Of a DNA stretch of 64,000 nucleotides, positions 32,081 through 44,766 are shown one piece after another. The notes under the pieces are model-generated. The model was not told where the DNA came from and ran no database searches. It saw only the letters and a program-made list of their open reading frames with translations. Origin of the DNA: Massilia aurea (GTDB lineage: Bacteria > Pseudomonadota > Gammaproteobacteria > Burkholderiales > Burkholderiaceae_D); the NCBI RefSeq assembly GCF_024753205.1, contig NZ_JANUGZ010000002.1, positions 186,001 to 250,000 on the forward strand, in the 5' to 3' direction. Both the position numbers and the translations under genes were made by a program. Each line of letters opens with the position of its first letter. Position 1 is the stretch's first letter.

Positions 32081-32234
32081 CGACTGTCGAGATCGTGTCC
32101 GAATGTCAGACCTGACCCTCGCTTTTTTGATCGACTGTCGAGATCGTGTCCAAATGTCAGACCTGATCCTCGCTTTTTTGATCGACTGTTGAGATCGTGT
32201 CCAAATGTCAGACCTGACCCCCGCTTTTTTTTTT
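32081..32234 (+). repeat. Three tandem copies of a 51-bp unit
   Basis: Copies run 32081-32131, 32132-32182 and 32183-32234. Each holds CGACTGTCGAGATCGTGTCC, then a palindromic core GTCAGACCTGAC, then CTCGCTTTTTTGAT. Copies 1 and 2 differ at two positions; copy 3 ends in a longer T-run. The palindromic core followed by T6 resembles a REP-like or terminator-like element. Similar GGGGTCAGGTCTGACATT strings are, to my knowledge, common in related genomes (recollection, not checked). Confidence 0.88.
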
Positions 32235-32253
32235 ACGTTTGTAAAACCAGGGC

Positions 32254-32871
32254 TCAGCGGGCGCGCAAGCCTGCCATGTAGGTATCGATCAGCTCGGCTC
32301 CCAGGTCGACCAGCTCGAATGCCCCTGGCTCGAAGATCCAGTTGCGGATCAGCCCGTCGAGCATCACCCAGACCGACATCGACGCCTTGCGCGGATCGAC
32401 CGTGGCCGGCAGCGTGCCGTCGGCCATGGCCTGCGTGAACTGCTCCTGCAGCCGGCCGCGCCAGCGCGCCACGGATTCGCGCTTGTGCGCGCGCGCCGAA
32501 TCGACCTCGTCGGTAAATTCGGTCTTGAGCGTGGCGATCTCGAACACGCGGCGCGCCTTTTCGTCGCCCTCCACGATCTGCAGCACGGCCAGCATTTCGT
32601 TGCGCAGGCTTTGCAGCGGATCGGTGTCCGCGCGTTCGCCTGCCAGCTTCACGGCGGCATCCATCGGCATCGTGGCGCGTTGCATCATGGCGCTGAACAC
32701 GGCGCCCTTGTCGACAAAATGCCAATAAATCGCACCGCGCGTCACGCCCGCCGCGGTAGCGATATGCTGTAAAGTCGTTCTTGAAACGCCATTTTTTGCG
32801 AACAAAATTTCTGCTGCGTCAAGGATGCTGTCGCGTGTTGCGGCGGCTTCTTCTTTCGTCCTGCGGACCAT
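32254..32871 (-). CDS. acrR: TetR/AcrR-family repressor, probable regulator of the RND pump
   Basis: A 205-residue TetR-family protein. The N-terminal helix-turn-helix is of AcrR/TtgR type (residues 1-50: MVRRTKEEAAATRDSILDAA, ILFAKNGVSRTTLQHIA, TRGAIYWHFVDK). The C-terminal part (about 80-200, TetR_C_2-like) binds the drug or other inducer. I chose ATG 32871 because MVRRTKEEA is the standard AcrR/TtgR beginning; the frame runs 78 bp further back into the operator. It is divergent from acrA-like, and an operator very like that of E. coli AcrR lies between them, so it most probably represses the pump and itself. Confidence 0.93.
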   Translation of the reverse strand: MVRRTKEEAAATRDSILDAAEILFAKNGVSRTTLQHIATAAGVTRGAIYWHFVDKGAVFSAMMQRATMPMDAAVKLAGERADTDPLQSLRNEMLAVLQIVEGDEKARRVFEIATLKTEFTDEVDSARAHKRESVARWRGRLQEQFTQAMADGTLPATVDPRKASMSVWVMLDGLIRNWIFEPGAFELVDLGAELIDTYMAGLRAR

Positions 32872-32912
32872 ATTCGGGGGATACTCCAAAATTCCAAGGG
32901 GGCAAAACATTT

Positions 32913-32936
32913 TACATACAGTCGTGATAGTATATA
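32913..32936. promoter_or_regulatory. AcrR-like operator between repressor and pump genes
   Basis: The 24-bp site begins TACATACA and ends GTATATA. By my hand alignment it equals the 24-bp palindromic AcrR operator of E. coli at 19 positions. It lies 42 bp before the repressor start and 100 bp before the pump operon, where it could control both. Confidence 0.75.
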
Positions 32937-33035
32937 AAACTATTTGCAAAAGCCAGTGTTGATATCACCCTCCGCCATATTTGCATGACGGGCGTGTGAC
33001 GTCGACGCGTTACTAACTAGAAGGAAGCACACGTA

Positions 33036-34358
33036 ATGCGCCCTGCCCAATCCTCGTCCCCGTCCCTGACCCGGGTCGCTGCCGCCACTCTGGCAGCCCT
33101 GGTTCTGTTGTCCGCCTGCGGCAAGAAAGATGCAGCCCCAGCCGGCGCCGCCCCTGGCGGCCAGCAAGCTCCAGCCGTCCAGGCCGGTGTCATCACCACC
33201 AAGATCGAAACCGTCGCATTGCAGACCGAGCTGCCAGCCCGCGTCGAGGCAATCCGCACCGCCCAGGTTCGCGCCCGCGTCGATGGCAACGTCCAGAAAC
33301 GCCTGTTCACCGAGGGCAGCATGGTCAAGCAGGGCCAGGCGCTGTATCAGATCGACGCTGCGCCGTACCAGGCCCAGGTCGCTTCCGCCCAGGCTGACCT
33401 GGCACGCGCCCAGGCCAATCTGGTCGCGGCCAAGTCGATTGCCGATCGCTACAAGCCGCTGGTCGAAGCCGCTGCTGTCAGCAAACAGGAATTCGACAAC
33501 GCCGTCGCGGCGCAACGCCAGGGTGAAGCCGAAGTGGCCGCCGCCCGCGCGCAGGTCCGCGTGGCGCAGATCAATCTGGGCTACACCAACGTCAATGCGC
33601 CGATCTCCGGCCGTATCGGCCGTTCGCTGGTGACCGAAGGTGCGCTGGTCTCGGCGACCCAGTCGACCGAACTGGCCCTGATCCAGCAGACCGACCGCAT
33701 GTACCTGAACATCACGCAATCGGCCAACGATCTGCAGCGCCTGCGCAAGCAGGCCGGCGGCAAGATCGATGCCGAGCTGCCCGTCACGGTCGTGCTCGAC
33801 GACGGTACTGTGCTGCCACGCAAGGGCAAGCTGCTGTTCTCGGACGTGACTGTCGACGAAACCAGTGGCCAGGTCACGCTGCGCGCTGCCATCGACAATC
33901 CGGACAACGCCCTGCTGCCAGGCCAGTACGCACGCGTGCGCCTGTCGCAGTCGGAAACGCGCGGCATCCTGGTGCCACAGCAAGCGGTCACCCGTGGCGG
34001 CCAGAACGGCGACACCGTGATGGTCATCGGCGCCGACAACAAGCCAGTGTCCCGCACGGTCAAGATCGCGTCGCAGCAAGGCGAGAGCTGGATCGTCATT
34101 GACGGCCTGAAAGAAGGCGAACAAGTGATGGTCGACGGCTTCCAGAAGCTGCAGATGCTGCCGCCAGGTACCCCGGTCAAACCGGTGCCATGGACCCCGG
34201 CCGGCACCCAGGCGCCGGCCCAGGCAGGCGCTCCGGCGGCTCAGCCAAATGCTGCCGGTGCTCAGGCCGCCGCTGGTGCGAATGCTTCCGGTGCACGCAC
34301 CCCGAGTTCCGGTTCGCCGGCAGCGGGCGCAACGACCCCGGCCAACAGCAGCCGCTAA
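33036..34358 (+). CDS. acrA: RND efflux periplasmic adaptor (AcrA/MexA type)
   Basis: A 440-residue membrane-fusion lipoprotein that bridges the RND pump and the outer-membrane channel. The lipobox LLSACGKK puts the lipidated Cys at about residue 28. Next are the lipoyl half-motif (RAQVRARVDGNVQKRLFTEG, about 88-107), the alpha-hairpin (about 120-195) rich in Ala/Gln heptads, and the second lipoyl part with APISGRIGRSLVTEGALVS (about 188-206), followed by the beta-barrel. The tail from about 385 is a low-complexity Ala/Pro/Gly stretch, longer than in E. coli AcrA (397 aa). A good RBS (AGAAGGAAG) precedes the ATG. Confidence 0.94.
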   Translation: MRPAQSSSPSLTRVAAATLAALVLLSACGKKDAAPAGAAPGGQQAPAVQAGVITTKIETVALQTELPARVEAIRTAQVRARVDGNVQKRLFTEGSMVKQGQALYQIDAAPYQAQVASAQADLARAQANLVAAKSIADRYKPLVEAAAVSKQEFDNAVAAQRQGEAEVAAARAQVRVAQINLGYTNVNAPISGRIGRSLVTEGALVSATQSTELALIQQTDRMYLNITQSANDLQRLRKQAGGKIDAELPVTVVLDDGTVLPRKGKLLFSDVTVDETSGQVTLRAAIDNPDNALLPGQYARVRLSQSETRGILVPQQAVTRGGQNGDTVMVIGADNKPVSRTVKIASQQGESWIVIDGLKEGEQVMVDGFQKLQMLPPGTPVKPVPWTPAGTQAPAQAGAPAAQPNAAGAQAAAGANASGARTPSSGSPAAGATTPANSSR

Positions 34359-34382
34359 GAATAAAACGAACAGGACTTTTCA

Positions 34383-37567
<3,185 letters not shown>

Positions 37568-37571
<4 letters not shown>

Positions 37572-39016
37572 TCAAGCACATCAAACTGATCGTCACGCCA
37601 CTGGCGCTGTCGATGGCACTCGCTGGCTGCATGTCGCTGGCGCCGGACTATGAGCGCCCTGCTGCCCCGGTGGCAAGCGCCTTCCCGGCCGTGCCACAGG
37701 CCGCCACGGCATCGACCAGCCCGGTGATCAACCAGGCGCCTGCCACGCTTGCCTGGCAGCAGTTCTTTGCCGATGCGCGCCTGCGTCAGCTGATCGACCA
37801 GTCACTGGTCAACAACCGTGACCTGCGCATCGCGATTGCCAACATCGAGCAGGCGCGCGCCCAGTACCGCATCACGCGCGCCGATCGCCTGCCATCGGTG
37901 GGCCTGGGTGTTAGCGGCAACCGCCAGACCGTCGGTGAAGATCAGCCAATCAACAGCACCTACCAGGCCGGCCTGCAAGTCTCGTCGTTCGAGCTGGACT
38001 TGTTTGGCCGGGTGCGCAACCTGAGCGAAGCCGCGCTGGCGCAATACCTGGCCACCGAAGAAGCGCGCAAGACCACGCAGATCAGCCTGATCGCGTCGGT
38101 TGCCAACGCGTATCTGCAATTGCTGGCCGACGAAGAGCTGCTGCGCATCACGCAAGATACGCTCAAGACGCGCCAGGATTCGGATCGCCTGACGCAGCTG
38201 CGTTTCGAGAACGGCGTCGCGTCGCGCCTGGACATCCAGCAATCGCGTTCGCTCGTTGAAACGGCCCTGGCCACGCTGGCGCAGCAACAGCGCTTCCGCG
38301 CCCAGGACATCAACCTGCTGACGCTGCTCGTCGGCCAGCCACTGCCGGCCGACGTCTCGACCGGCGCCACACTGGCCAAGACCGAGCTGCCCGACCTGCC
38401 GGCCGGCCTGCCATCGGACCTGCTGGCCAACCGTCCGGACATCCGCGCGGCCGAGCAAGATCTGATCGCGGCCAATGCCAATATCGGTGCAGCGCGCGCG
38501 AACTTCTTCCCGCGCATCTCGCTGACGGCCAGCGCCGGCAGCGCTAGTAGCGAGCTGTCGGGCCTGTTCGAGAGCGGCACCTGGGGCTGGTCGTTCGCAC
38601 CGCAGGCGATCCTGCCGATCTTCGACTACGGCCGCAACACCGCCGCGCTGGGCGCCGCCCGTGCCCAGCGCGACATCGCCGTGGCGCGCTACGAGCAATC
38701 GATCCAGACTGCGTTCCGCGAAGTGGCGGACGCCCTGGCCGGCCAGGCGACGTACAGCGAACAGCTGCGCGCGCAAGCAGCCGTGACCCAAGCCGAAGCC
38801 GACCGCTTCAACCTGTCCGACCTGCGCTTCCGCAGCGGCGCCGCCAGCCAGCTCGACCTGCTCGATGCACAGCGCTCGCTGTTCCAGTCGCAGCAGTTGT
38901 CGGTGCAGGCCAATCTGCTGCGTCTGCAGAACCAGGTCGCGTTGTATCGCGTGCTGGGCGGCGGCTGGGTGGAACCGGCGGCGCAAGCTGACGGGACGCC
39001 GGTGGCGGCGAGGTAA
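37568..39016 (+). CDS. Outer-membrane efflux lipoprotein (NodT/OprM family)
   Basis: A 482-residue TolC-fold channel of the NodT/OprM type, trimeric in the outer membrane and periplasm. The lipobox LAGCMSLAPDYERP puts the lipidated Cys at about residue 19. Two OEP repeats follow: the first has RQLIDQSLVNNRDLRIAIAN (about 77-96) and the second includes LLANRPDIRAAEQDLIAANANIGAARANFFPRISL (read in parts, about 290-322), both typical of the family. It completes the tripartite pump operon and overlaps acrB by 4 bp. It may also serve the MacAB-type exporter, which has no channel of its own in the window (inference). Confidence 0.95.
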
Positions 39017-39045
39017 GTTGTGACGCTGCTGCTGAAGTGAATGAG

Positions 39046-39074
39046 AACCGGGCCTGCGTGGCCCGGTTTTTTTT
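39046..39074 (+). terminator. Rho-independent terminator of the RND operon
   Basis: AACCGGGC / GCCCGGTT with a 7-nt loop, followed by eight T. It lies 30 bp after the stop of the channel gene. Confidence 0.93.
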
Positions 39075-39226
39075 CGTGTGAGCGGTCATCCTTCCCGCTG
39101 TGGCATCCACGCCGCAGTACGTTGTAGCGCGGCATTGCCCTCCGCTGGCGCCGCAGATATTGGCGGGATTGGCTACACTGGCTGCATCGATTGCCGACGA
39201 CGCGCCGCAAGGCGCCGTGTGACGCC

Positions 39227-40054
39227 ATGAGACATTTCTTCAGATCGCACTGGAAAGTCATCCTCGCGATATTGCTTGCGATCGTGCTGGCAACGCTGAC
39301 CGTTGAGACCCGGTCCGACGCCACGCCGTTGGCGGCACGCCTGCAAGTCCATGCCCGGGCTCTGGCGCCGAGCGCGCCAAGCAGCCCCATGCAATACGTC
39401 GACACATCGCTGCGCCGGTATGGCTATGTGCTGCACAGGCAGCAGATCGACGGCGACAGCGCCAGCCATCCCGCCCACAGCATCGAAACAACGCTTGCAA
39501 ACGTGATGCCAGGCGCCATGCCAGAACGCACATTCGTGATCGGCGCCCGCGTCGGGCCAGGCGGCGATGTCGGCGCAGCGGCCGTGCTCGAACTGGCGCG
39601 CACCGTCAAGGATCTGCAGCCCGCACCCGGGACGGAGATCCGCTTCGTGTTCTTTATGGGGTCTGAGGAGTCAGGCGCGGAGGAGACTGGCGCCGGCAAC
39701 TTCATTGCATTCACCGGCACGCCCGATGCGGCGCAGCGCGTGCATCAGGCCTTTGCAGCACTGCGCAGCGACCCGCAGCTGATGCACCATGGACTGGCGA
39801 CCTCGGCCCACGTGATGGGCTTGACGCTCTCGCGCGGTGGCAATAGCGATGACGATGCCGATGGCAGCCCAGCCACGACTACTCTCTTGATCACCGGCAG
39901 CGACTTTCTCGGCTACCCCTATTTCTACACCGCGCCGTTGCCCGCCGATGAAACCGACGAGGCGCAGCAGCCCGGTGAATTCGACGGCCTGGCGCGCGTC
40001 GTGGCCGGCCTCACACGCACGCTCACCGCGATGGCAGGCGTCGTGCAGGCCTGA
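39227..40054 (+). CDS. Membrane-anchored M28-peptidase-like protein, zinc ligands missing
   Basis: A 275-residue protein with one N-terminal membrane helix (about residues 9-26) and a periplasmic domain of M28-aminopeptidase type. Similarity is seen in PERTFVIGA (about 98-106), AAAVLELARTVKDL, TEIRFVFFMGSEESGAEETGA and the closing GEFDGLARVVAGLTRTL. In active M28 enzymes the first of these continues with His-Tyr-Asp and a GADDNASG motif that bind zinc; here the sequence reads GARVGPGGDVGAAA, so the His and the Asp pair are lost. It may be a pseudoenzyme or binding protein. It stands alone; start 39227 puts the membrane anchor at the N-terminus. Confidence 0.72.
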   Translation: MRHFFRSHWKVILAILLAIVLATLTVETRSDATPLAARLQVHARALAPSAPSSPMQYVDTSLRRYGYVLHRQQIDGDSASHPAHSIETTLANVMPGAMPERTFVIGARVGPGGDVGAAAVLELARTVKDLQPAPGTEIRFVFFMGSEESGAEETGAGNFIAFTGTPDAAQRVHQAFAALRSDPQLMHHGLATSAHVMGLTLSRGGNSDDDADGSPATTTLLITGSDFLGYPYFYTAPLPADETDEAQQPGEFDGLARVVAGLTRTLTAMAGVVQA

Positions 40055-40069
40055 ACAAACGGCCGCATC

Positions 40070-41320
40070 CTACTCGGCCAAAAACATTTCCTGCAAATCG
40101 TTCAGAAAACGCTGGCCCAGTTCCGTTGGCTTGATCAGCTTGTGATCGCGGTAGATCAGCCCCTTGGCCTCGGCCTCGTTGAGGGACTTCGTGATCGTGT
40201 TGATGCTCATCCCGGTGCGCTCGCCGAACAGGTTCGGATCGAAGCCACCGGTCAGGCGCAGCGTGTTGAGCATGAACTCGAAGCCCATGTCGTTGCGGCC
40301 GATCTCGTGCTCTTCCTGCACCGGGTTGCCGCGCTTGGCTGCTTCGATGAACGATGCCGGCTGCTTGTAGCGGGCCTGGCGCAGGATGCGGTGCGGGAAC
40401 GAGATCTTCGAATGGGCGCCGGCGCCGATGCCCAGGTAGTCGCCGAACTGCCAGTAATTCAGGTTGTGGCGCGCGCGCCGGCCGGCCCGGGCGTAGGCCG
40501 ACACTTCGTAGTGATCGTAGCCTGCAGCCCCCGTCACCTCGGCGATCATGTCCTGCATGTCGGCGCTCAGGTCGTCGTCCGGCAGTGATGGCGGGTACTT
40601 CGCGAAGACCGTGTTCGGTTCCATCGTCAGGTGGTACAGCGACAGGTGCGGCGGCGCGAACGCGAGCGCCGTTTCCAGATCGTGACGCGCCTCGGCCAGT
40701 GTCTGCGACGGCAGCGCGTACATCAGGTCGAGATTGAAATTGTCGAACGTGTTCTTCGCGATTTCGACTGCGCGCAGCGCTTCGTCGCCGTCGTGGATGC
40801 GGCCCAGCGCCTTCAGGTGCGCCGGGTTGAAACTCTGGATGCCGATCGACAGGCGGTTGATGCCGCTCTCGCGATAACTCTTGAAGCGCTCGGCCTCAAA
40901 GGTACCGGGATTGGCTTCCATCGTGATCTCGGCGTCGAGTTCCAGTGGCAGGAGGGTGCGCAAGTCGGACATCAGGCGATCCAGCCCCGCCGCCGACATC
41001 AGGCTCGGCGTGCCGCCGCCGATGAAGACGGTGTGGATCTTGCGGCCCCAGATCAGCGGCAGCGACTGTTCCAGGTCGAGGCGCAGCGCGTCCAGGTAAT
41101 CCTTCTCGGGCAGCTCGCCCTTGCCTTCGTGCGAATTGAAATCGCAGTACGGGCATTTGCGCACGCACCACGGCCAGTGCACGTACAGCGACAGCGGCGG
41201 CAGCGCCGTCAGGTTCAGCGCGCCCGGCTGCAGGTATTGCAGCGCGGCCGTCGCGGGCGAACGGGGCTCGCCGGCCAACGGTTGCGGCACGTTCTCGCCG
41301 ACGAATTTAATGGGGATCAT
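40070..41320 (-). CDS. hemW: Radical SAM heme chaperone HemW
   Basis: HemW binds heme and a 4Fe-4S cluster and delivers heme to respiratory proteins; it was long mistaken for oxygen-independent coproporphyrinogen oxidase. The 416-residue protein shows the cluster motif CVRKCPYCDF (C-x3-C-x2-C, about residues 52-61), FIGGGTPSLM (about 99-108), ITMEANPGTFE (about 134-144) and LSIGIQSFNPAHLKALGR (about 155-172), typical of the HemN/HemW group. It lacks the extra N-terminal Cys/region of true HemN. It lies 1 bp after rdgB, in the rph-rdgB-hemW run found in many betaproteobacteria. Confidence 0.94.
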   Translation of the reverse strand: MIPIKFVGENVPQPLAGEPRSPATAALQYLQPGALNLTALPPLSLYVHWPWCVRKCPYCDFNSHEGKGELPEKDYLDALRLDLEQSLPLIWGRKIHTVFIGGGTPSLMSAAGLDRLMSDLRTLLPLELDAEITMEANPGTFEAERFKSYRESGINRLSIGIQSFNPAHLKALGRIHDGDEALRAVEIAKNTFDNFNLDLMYALPSQTLAEARHDLETALAFAPPHLSLYHLTMEPNTVFAKYPPSLPDDDLSADMQDMIAEVTGAAGYDHYEVSAYARAGRRARHNLNYWQFGDYLGIGAGAHSKISFPHRILRQARYKQPASFIEAAKRGNPVQEEHEIGRNDMGFEFMLNTLRLTGGFDPNLFGERTGMSINTITKSLNEAEAKGLIYRDHKLIKPTELGQRFLNDLQEMFLAE

Positions 41321-41321
41321 G

Positions 41322-41921
41322 TCAGGTGTTTTTCAGTTTCTCGACCAGCGCGCGCAGCGCCTGGCCACGGTGCGACAGCGCATTCTTTTCGTCCGGTGCC
41401 AGTTCGGCCGTGGTCTTGCCCAGCGACGGAATCAAGAAGTACGGGTCGTAGCCGAAGCCGTTCTCGCCGCGCGGCATGGCGATGATTTCGCCATGCCAGC
41501 GGCCATCGGCGATGATCGGCTGCGGGTCTTCCGGGTGGCGCACATAGACCAGCACGCAGTAGTAATAGGCCGACTTGTCGCTGAGCGTGGCCAGATCGGC
41601 GACGAGCTTGCGGCTGTTGTTGGCGTCGGACTTCGGTTCTCCAGCGTAGCGGGCCGAATACACACCGGGCGCGCCGCCAAGGGCATTGACGCAGACGCCC
41701 GAATCGTCGGCCAGCGCCGGCAAGCCGGTCAGGCGCGACGCGTGACGCGCCTTGGCCAGCGCGTTTTCAACGAAGGTGCCGAACGGCTCTTCTGCTTCCG
41801 GGACGTCGAATTCGCCCTGCGGATGCAGGTCGAGGCCGATGGGGCCGAGCAGCTGGGCGAACTCCTTGAGTTTGCCGGCGTTGTTGGAGGCGAGGATCAG
41901 GCGCTGGGTCATGGTGGTCAC
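41322..41921 (-). CDS. rdgB: XTP/dITP diphosphatase (RdgB/HAM1)
   Basis: A house-cleaning pyrophosphatase that removes dITP, XTP and ITP from the nucleotide pool. The 199-residue protein has LILASNNAGKLKEF (about residues 8-21), the substrate-binding ALADDSGVCVNALGGAPGVYSARYAG (read in pieces, about 69-94, with the catalytic Asp), and the C-terminal FGYDPYF and LSHRGQALRAL. Two ATGs lie close together (41921 and 41912); the first is used here. It sits between rph and hemW on the same strand. Confidence 0.95.
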   Translation of the reverse strand: MTTMTQRLILASNNAGKLKEFAQLLGPIGLDLHPQGEFDVPEAEEPFGTFVENALAKARHASRLTGLPALADDSGVCVNALGGAPGVYSARYAGEPKSDANNSRKLVADLATLSDKSAYYYCVLVYVRHPEDPQPIIADGRWHGEIIAMPRGENGFGYDPYFLIPSLGKTTAELAPDEKNALSHRGQALRALVEKLKNT

Positions 41922-41992
41922 GGTGCTGGTGAGGGAAACCGGTCATTTTACCGGCTTCGCGCGACCACCGCGCAGGAACCGGGCAACCGCAG

Positions 41993-42724
<732 letters not shown>

Positions 42725-42735
42725 GGGGTCGGTCC

Positions 42736-43665
42736 TTACTTGAGCAGCTGGGAGGATTTTTCGATCGCTTCGCGGATCTCGGCGATGGCTTTTTCGATAT
42801 CGTCTTCGTCGAACGCGTCGCTGCCTTCGGGCAGCGGATCGCCCGCAACGATGGTGGAACTCACGGCATCCTCGGCCAGCATCTGGGTCGAGATCACGTT
42901 GAGCGCATCGGCATCGACCGTGCCGGCCGCACCCTGCCAGGCGATGGCCAGCGCGGTCGTGTTGTCGGCCTGCGCTCCACCGATGGCGGCGGCCATCTGC
43001 ACCAGTTCCGGCACCGCCTGCACGACGCCGCTCGTGGCCAGGCGGTGGACGATCTCGGTTTCGGGCAGGGTCGACCACAAGCCGTCCGAGCACAGCAGCA
43101 GCATGTCGCCATGCTGCAGGCTGTGCTGCTGCGACAGCTCGATCTTCGGCGGGCTGGACGCGCCCAGGCAGTTATAGAGCTTGTTGCGGTCGGGGTGCGT
43201 GTTGCGCTCGGACGGGTCGGCGCGGCCGCGCTCGAGCAGGTACTCGAAATGCGAATGGTCGCGCGTGCAGGCCAGGACCTGCTTGCGCCGCACCCAGTAC
43301 AGGCGCGAGTCGCCGACGTGCGCCCACACGGCGCAGTTGTGCTGGATCAGGCAGGCGACGACGGTGGTGCGCGGGATCTCGGGCAGGCCGTGGGTGGCAG
43401 CGTAGGCCTGGATATCGTGGTGCGCCTGCAGCAGCGCTTCTTCAAGAAAGCGCTCGGGCTTTTTCACGTACGGGCGCGCCTGCAGGCGGAACATCGCCGA
43501 CACCGTCTGCAGCGCGATGGTCGCGGCGATCTCGCCGCCCAGGTGGCCACCCATGCCATCGGCCAGCAACAGCAGCAAGGCGTCGCGGGTGTAGCAGTAG
43601 CCCATCCGGTCCTGGTTGACCCTGCGTCCGCCAATATGGCTTTGTTGATAGACCGAGAATTGCAT
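42736..43665 (-). CDS. PP2C-family serine/threonine phosphatase
   Basis: A 309-residue metal-dependent protein phosphatase. Metal-site motifs are visible: RRVNQDRMG (about residues 14-22), [12 protein letters not shown] (about 34-45), [12 protein letters not shown] (about 113-124), [13 protein letters not shown] (about 190-202) and ADNTTALAI near 237. An acidic tail (about 285-300) follows. It has no membrane segment. It lies 8 bp after a serine/threonine kinase gene on the same strand, forming an opposing kinase/phosphatase pair. In many betaproteobacteria this pair sits between yicC and rph, as here. Its protein targets are unknown. Confidence 0.92.
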   Translation of the reverse strand: MQFSVYQQSHIGGRRVNQDRMGYCYTRDALLLLLADGMGGHLGGEIAATIALQTVSAMFRLQARPYVKKPERFLEEALLQAHHDIQAYAATHGLPEIPRTTVVACLIQHNCAVWAHVGDSRLYWVRRKQVLACTRDHSHFEYLLERGRADPSERNTHPDRNKLYNCLGASSPPKIELSQQHSLQHGDMLLLCSDGLWSTLPETEIVHRLATSGVVQAVPELVQMAAAIGGAQADNTTALAIAWQGAAGTVDADALNVISTQMLAEDAVSSTIVAGDPLPEGSDAFDEDDIEKAIAEIREAIEKSSQLLK

Positions 43666-43673
43666 GACTTCCT

Positions 43674-44687
43674 TTAATCGCGCCGGAATGCGCCGAGACG
43701 GTCGACCAGGCCACGCCAGCCGCCGCGTGCCTCATGTGCGTCCGCAGCCGCATCCGCGACCTCGGCTGTCGATGGGGCTGTGGCCCGCGACGGCAGCGGC
43801 GCGGCCGGCACTGCCTGCAGCACCTTCTGGATCTCGAACACGCTTTGCGGCCGCATCAGGGGATCGAGTGCCAGGCACGCGGCCACCAGTTTGACCAGCT
43901 CCGGCGAATAATAGCCTGCCAGGCGCGCCAGGTGGCGCGGCACGTGATCGTCCATGCGGCGCGCATCGACCGGCGGCGGCGTCGAGCGGCTCATGCAGGC
44001 AAGCATGGCCGCGCCCAGGCTGTAAATATCGGTCCAGGGGCCGAGCGCCGCGCCGCGTGCATACAGGTCGGGCGCAGCGAAGCCCGGCGTGTACATCGGC
44101 GCGAGCATTGGGGCGTCGGTGTGCAGCGTCTGGCGCGCGGCGCCGAAATCGAGCAGCAGCGGCGAGCCGTCGGTACGCAGGTAGATGTTGGCGGGCTTGA
44201 GGTCGAGGTGCAGCAGCTTGTTGGCGTGCACTTCGCGCAGGCCACTGCAGACGCCATGGAACACCTGGCGCACGAAGTTTTCGCTCAAGCCATTGCCTTT
44301 GGCGGCAGCGCGCGCGATGTGTTCCTGCAGCGAGTGCCCGGACTCGTAGGCCATGACCATGTATACAGTCTCATGGGCGCGGAAGAAATTGAGTACGCGC
44401 ACCACGTTCGGGTGCACGATGCGCGCCAGGGCGCGGCCTTCTTCGAAAAAACACTTCAGGCCGATGCGAAATACCGCCAGGTGCGGCTTGGCCACCACGG
44501 GGATCAATTGACCAGGCTGGCGCAGCGCCAGCGCGCTCGGCAAGTACTCCTTGATGGCTACTGCATTGCCCTCGCTGTCATAGGCAAGATAAACAATACT
44601 GAACCCGCCGGACGCAATTTTCTTTACAATGCGGTATCCGGCAATTTCTAGTCCTGCGGGCAGAGGAGCGTTATTCTGTGCAGCCAT
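43674..44687 (-). CDS. Hanks-type serine/threonine protein kinase
   Basis: A 337-residue soluble kinase. It has the Gly-rich loop KIASGGFSIVYLA (about residues 22-34), the ATP-binding Lys in VAIKEYLP (about 43), a catalytic loop HLDLKPANIYL in which the usual HRD is HLD (Asp kept, about 158-168), and LLDFGAARQ in place of DFG-x (about 175-183). No membrane segment or PASTA repeat. I chose ATG 44687; the open frame continues upstream into the divergent yicC gene. With the PP2C protein after it, it likely forms a reversible phosphorylation switch. The Arg to Leu change in HRD places it among non-RD kinases. Confidence 0.91.
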   Translation of the reverse strand: MAAQNNAPLPAGLEIAGYRIVKKIASGGFSIVYLAYDSEGNAVAIKEYLPSALALRQPGQLIPVVAKPHLAVFRIGLKCFFEEGRALARIVHPNVVRVLNFFRAHETVYMVMAYESGHSLQEHIARAAAKGNGLSENFVRQVFHGVCSGLREVHANKLLHLDLKPANIYLRTDGSPLLLDFGAARQTLHTDAPMLAPMYTPGFAAPDLYARGAALGPWTDIYSLGAAMLACMSRSTPPPVDARRMDDHVPRHLARLAGYYSPELVKLVAACLALDPLMRPQSVFEIQKVLQAVPAAPLPSRATAPSTAEVADAAADAHEARGGWRGLVDRLGAFRRD

Positions 44688-44766
44688 CCAATTGGGTTTC
44701 CTTGCTAAACAGCGCGATTGTGTGGATAAATGTCGGCTTTGTAAAGAATAAAAACCGGGGATCCCA

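Larger units (their letters stand above)
31895..32253. other. 359-bp non-coding gap with tal terminator and repeat array
   Basis: This convergent gap between tal and the TetR-family gene holds the tal terminator, a 25-nt inverted copy of part of a repeat (31980-32004) and three direct copies of a 51-bp unit (32081-32234). No gene is evident; the open frame across the repeats (Arg/Pro/Cys-rich, with period 17) is produced by the repeat itself, since 51 is a multiple of three. Confidence 0.85.

Noticed and set aside
32036..32281. An 81-codon frame encoding a 17-residue repeat (RSCPNVRPDPRFFDRL)
   Set aside because: It follows entirely from the 51-bp DNA repeat, has no RBS and runs into the 3' end of the repressor gene on the other strand.
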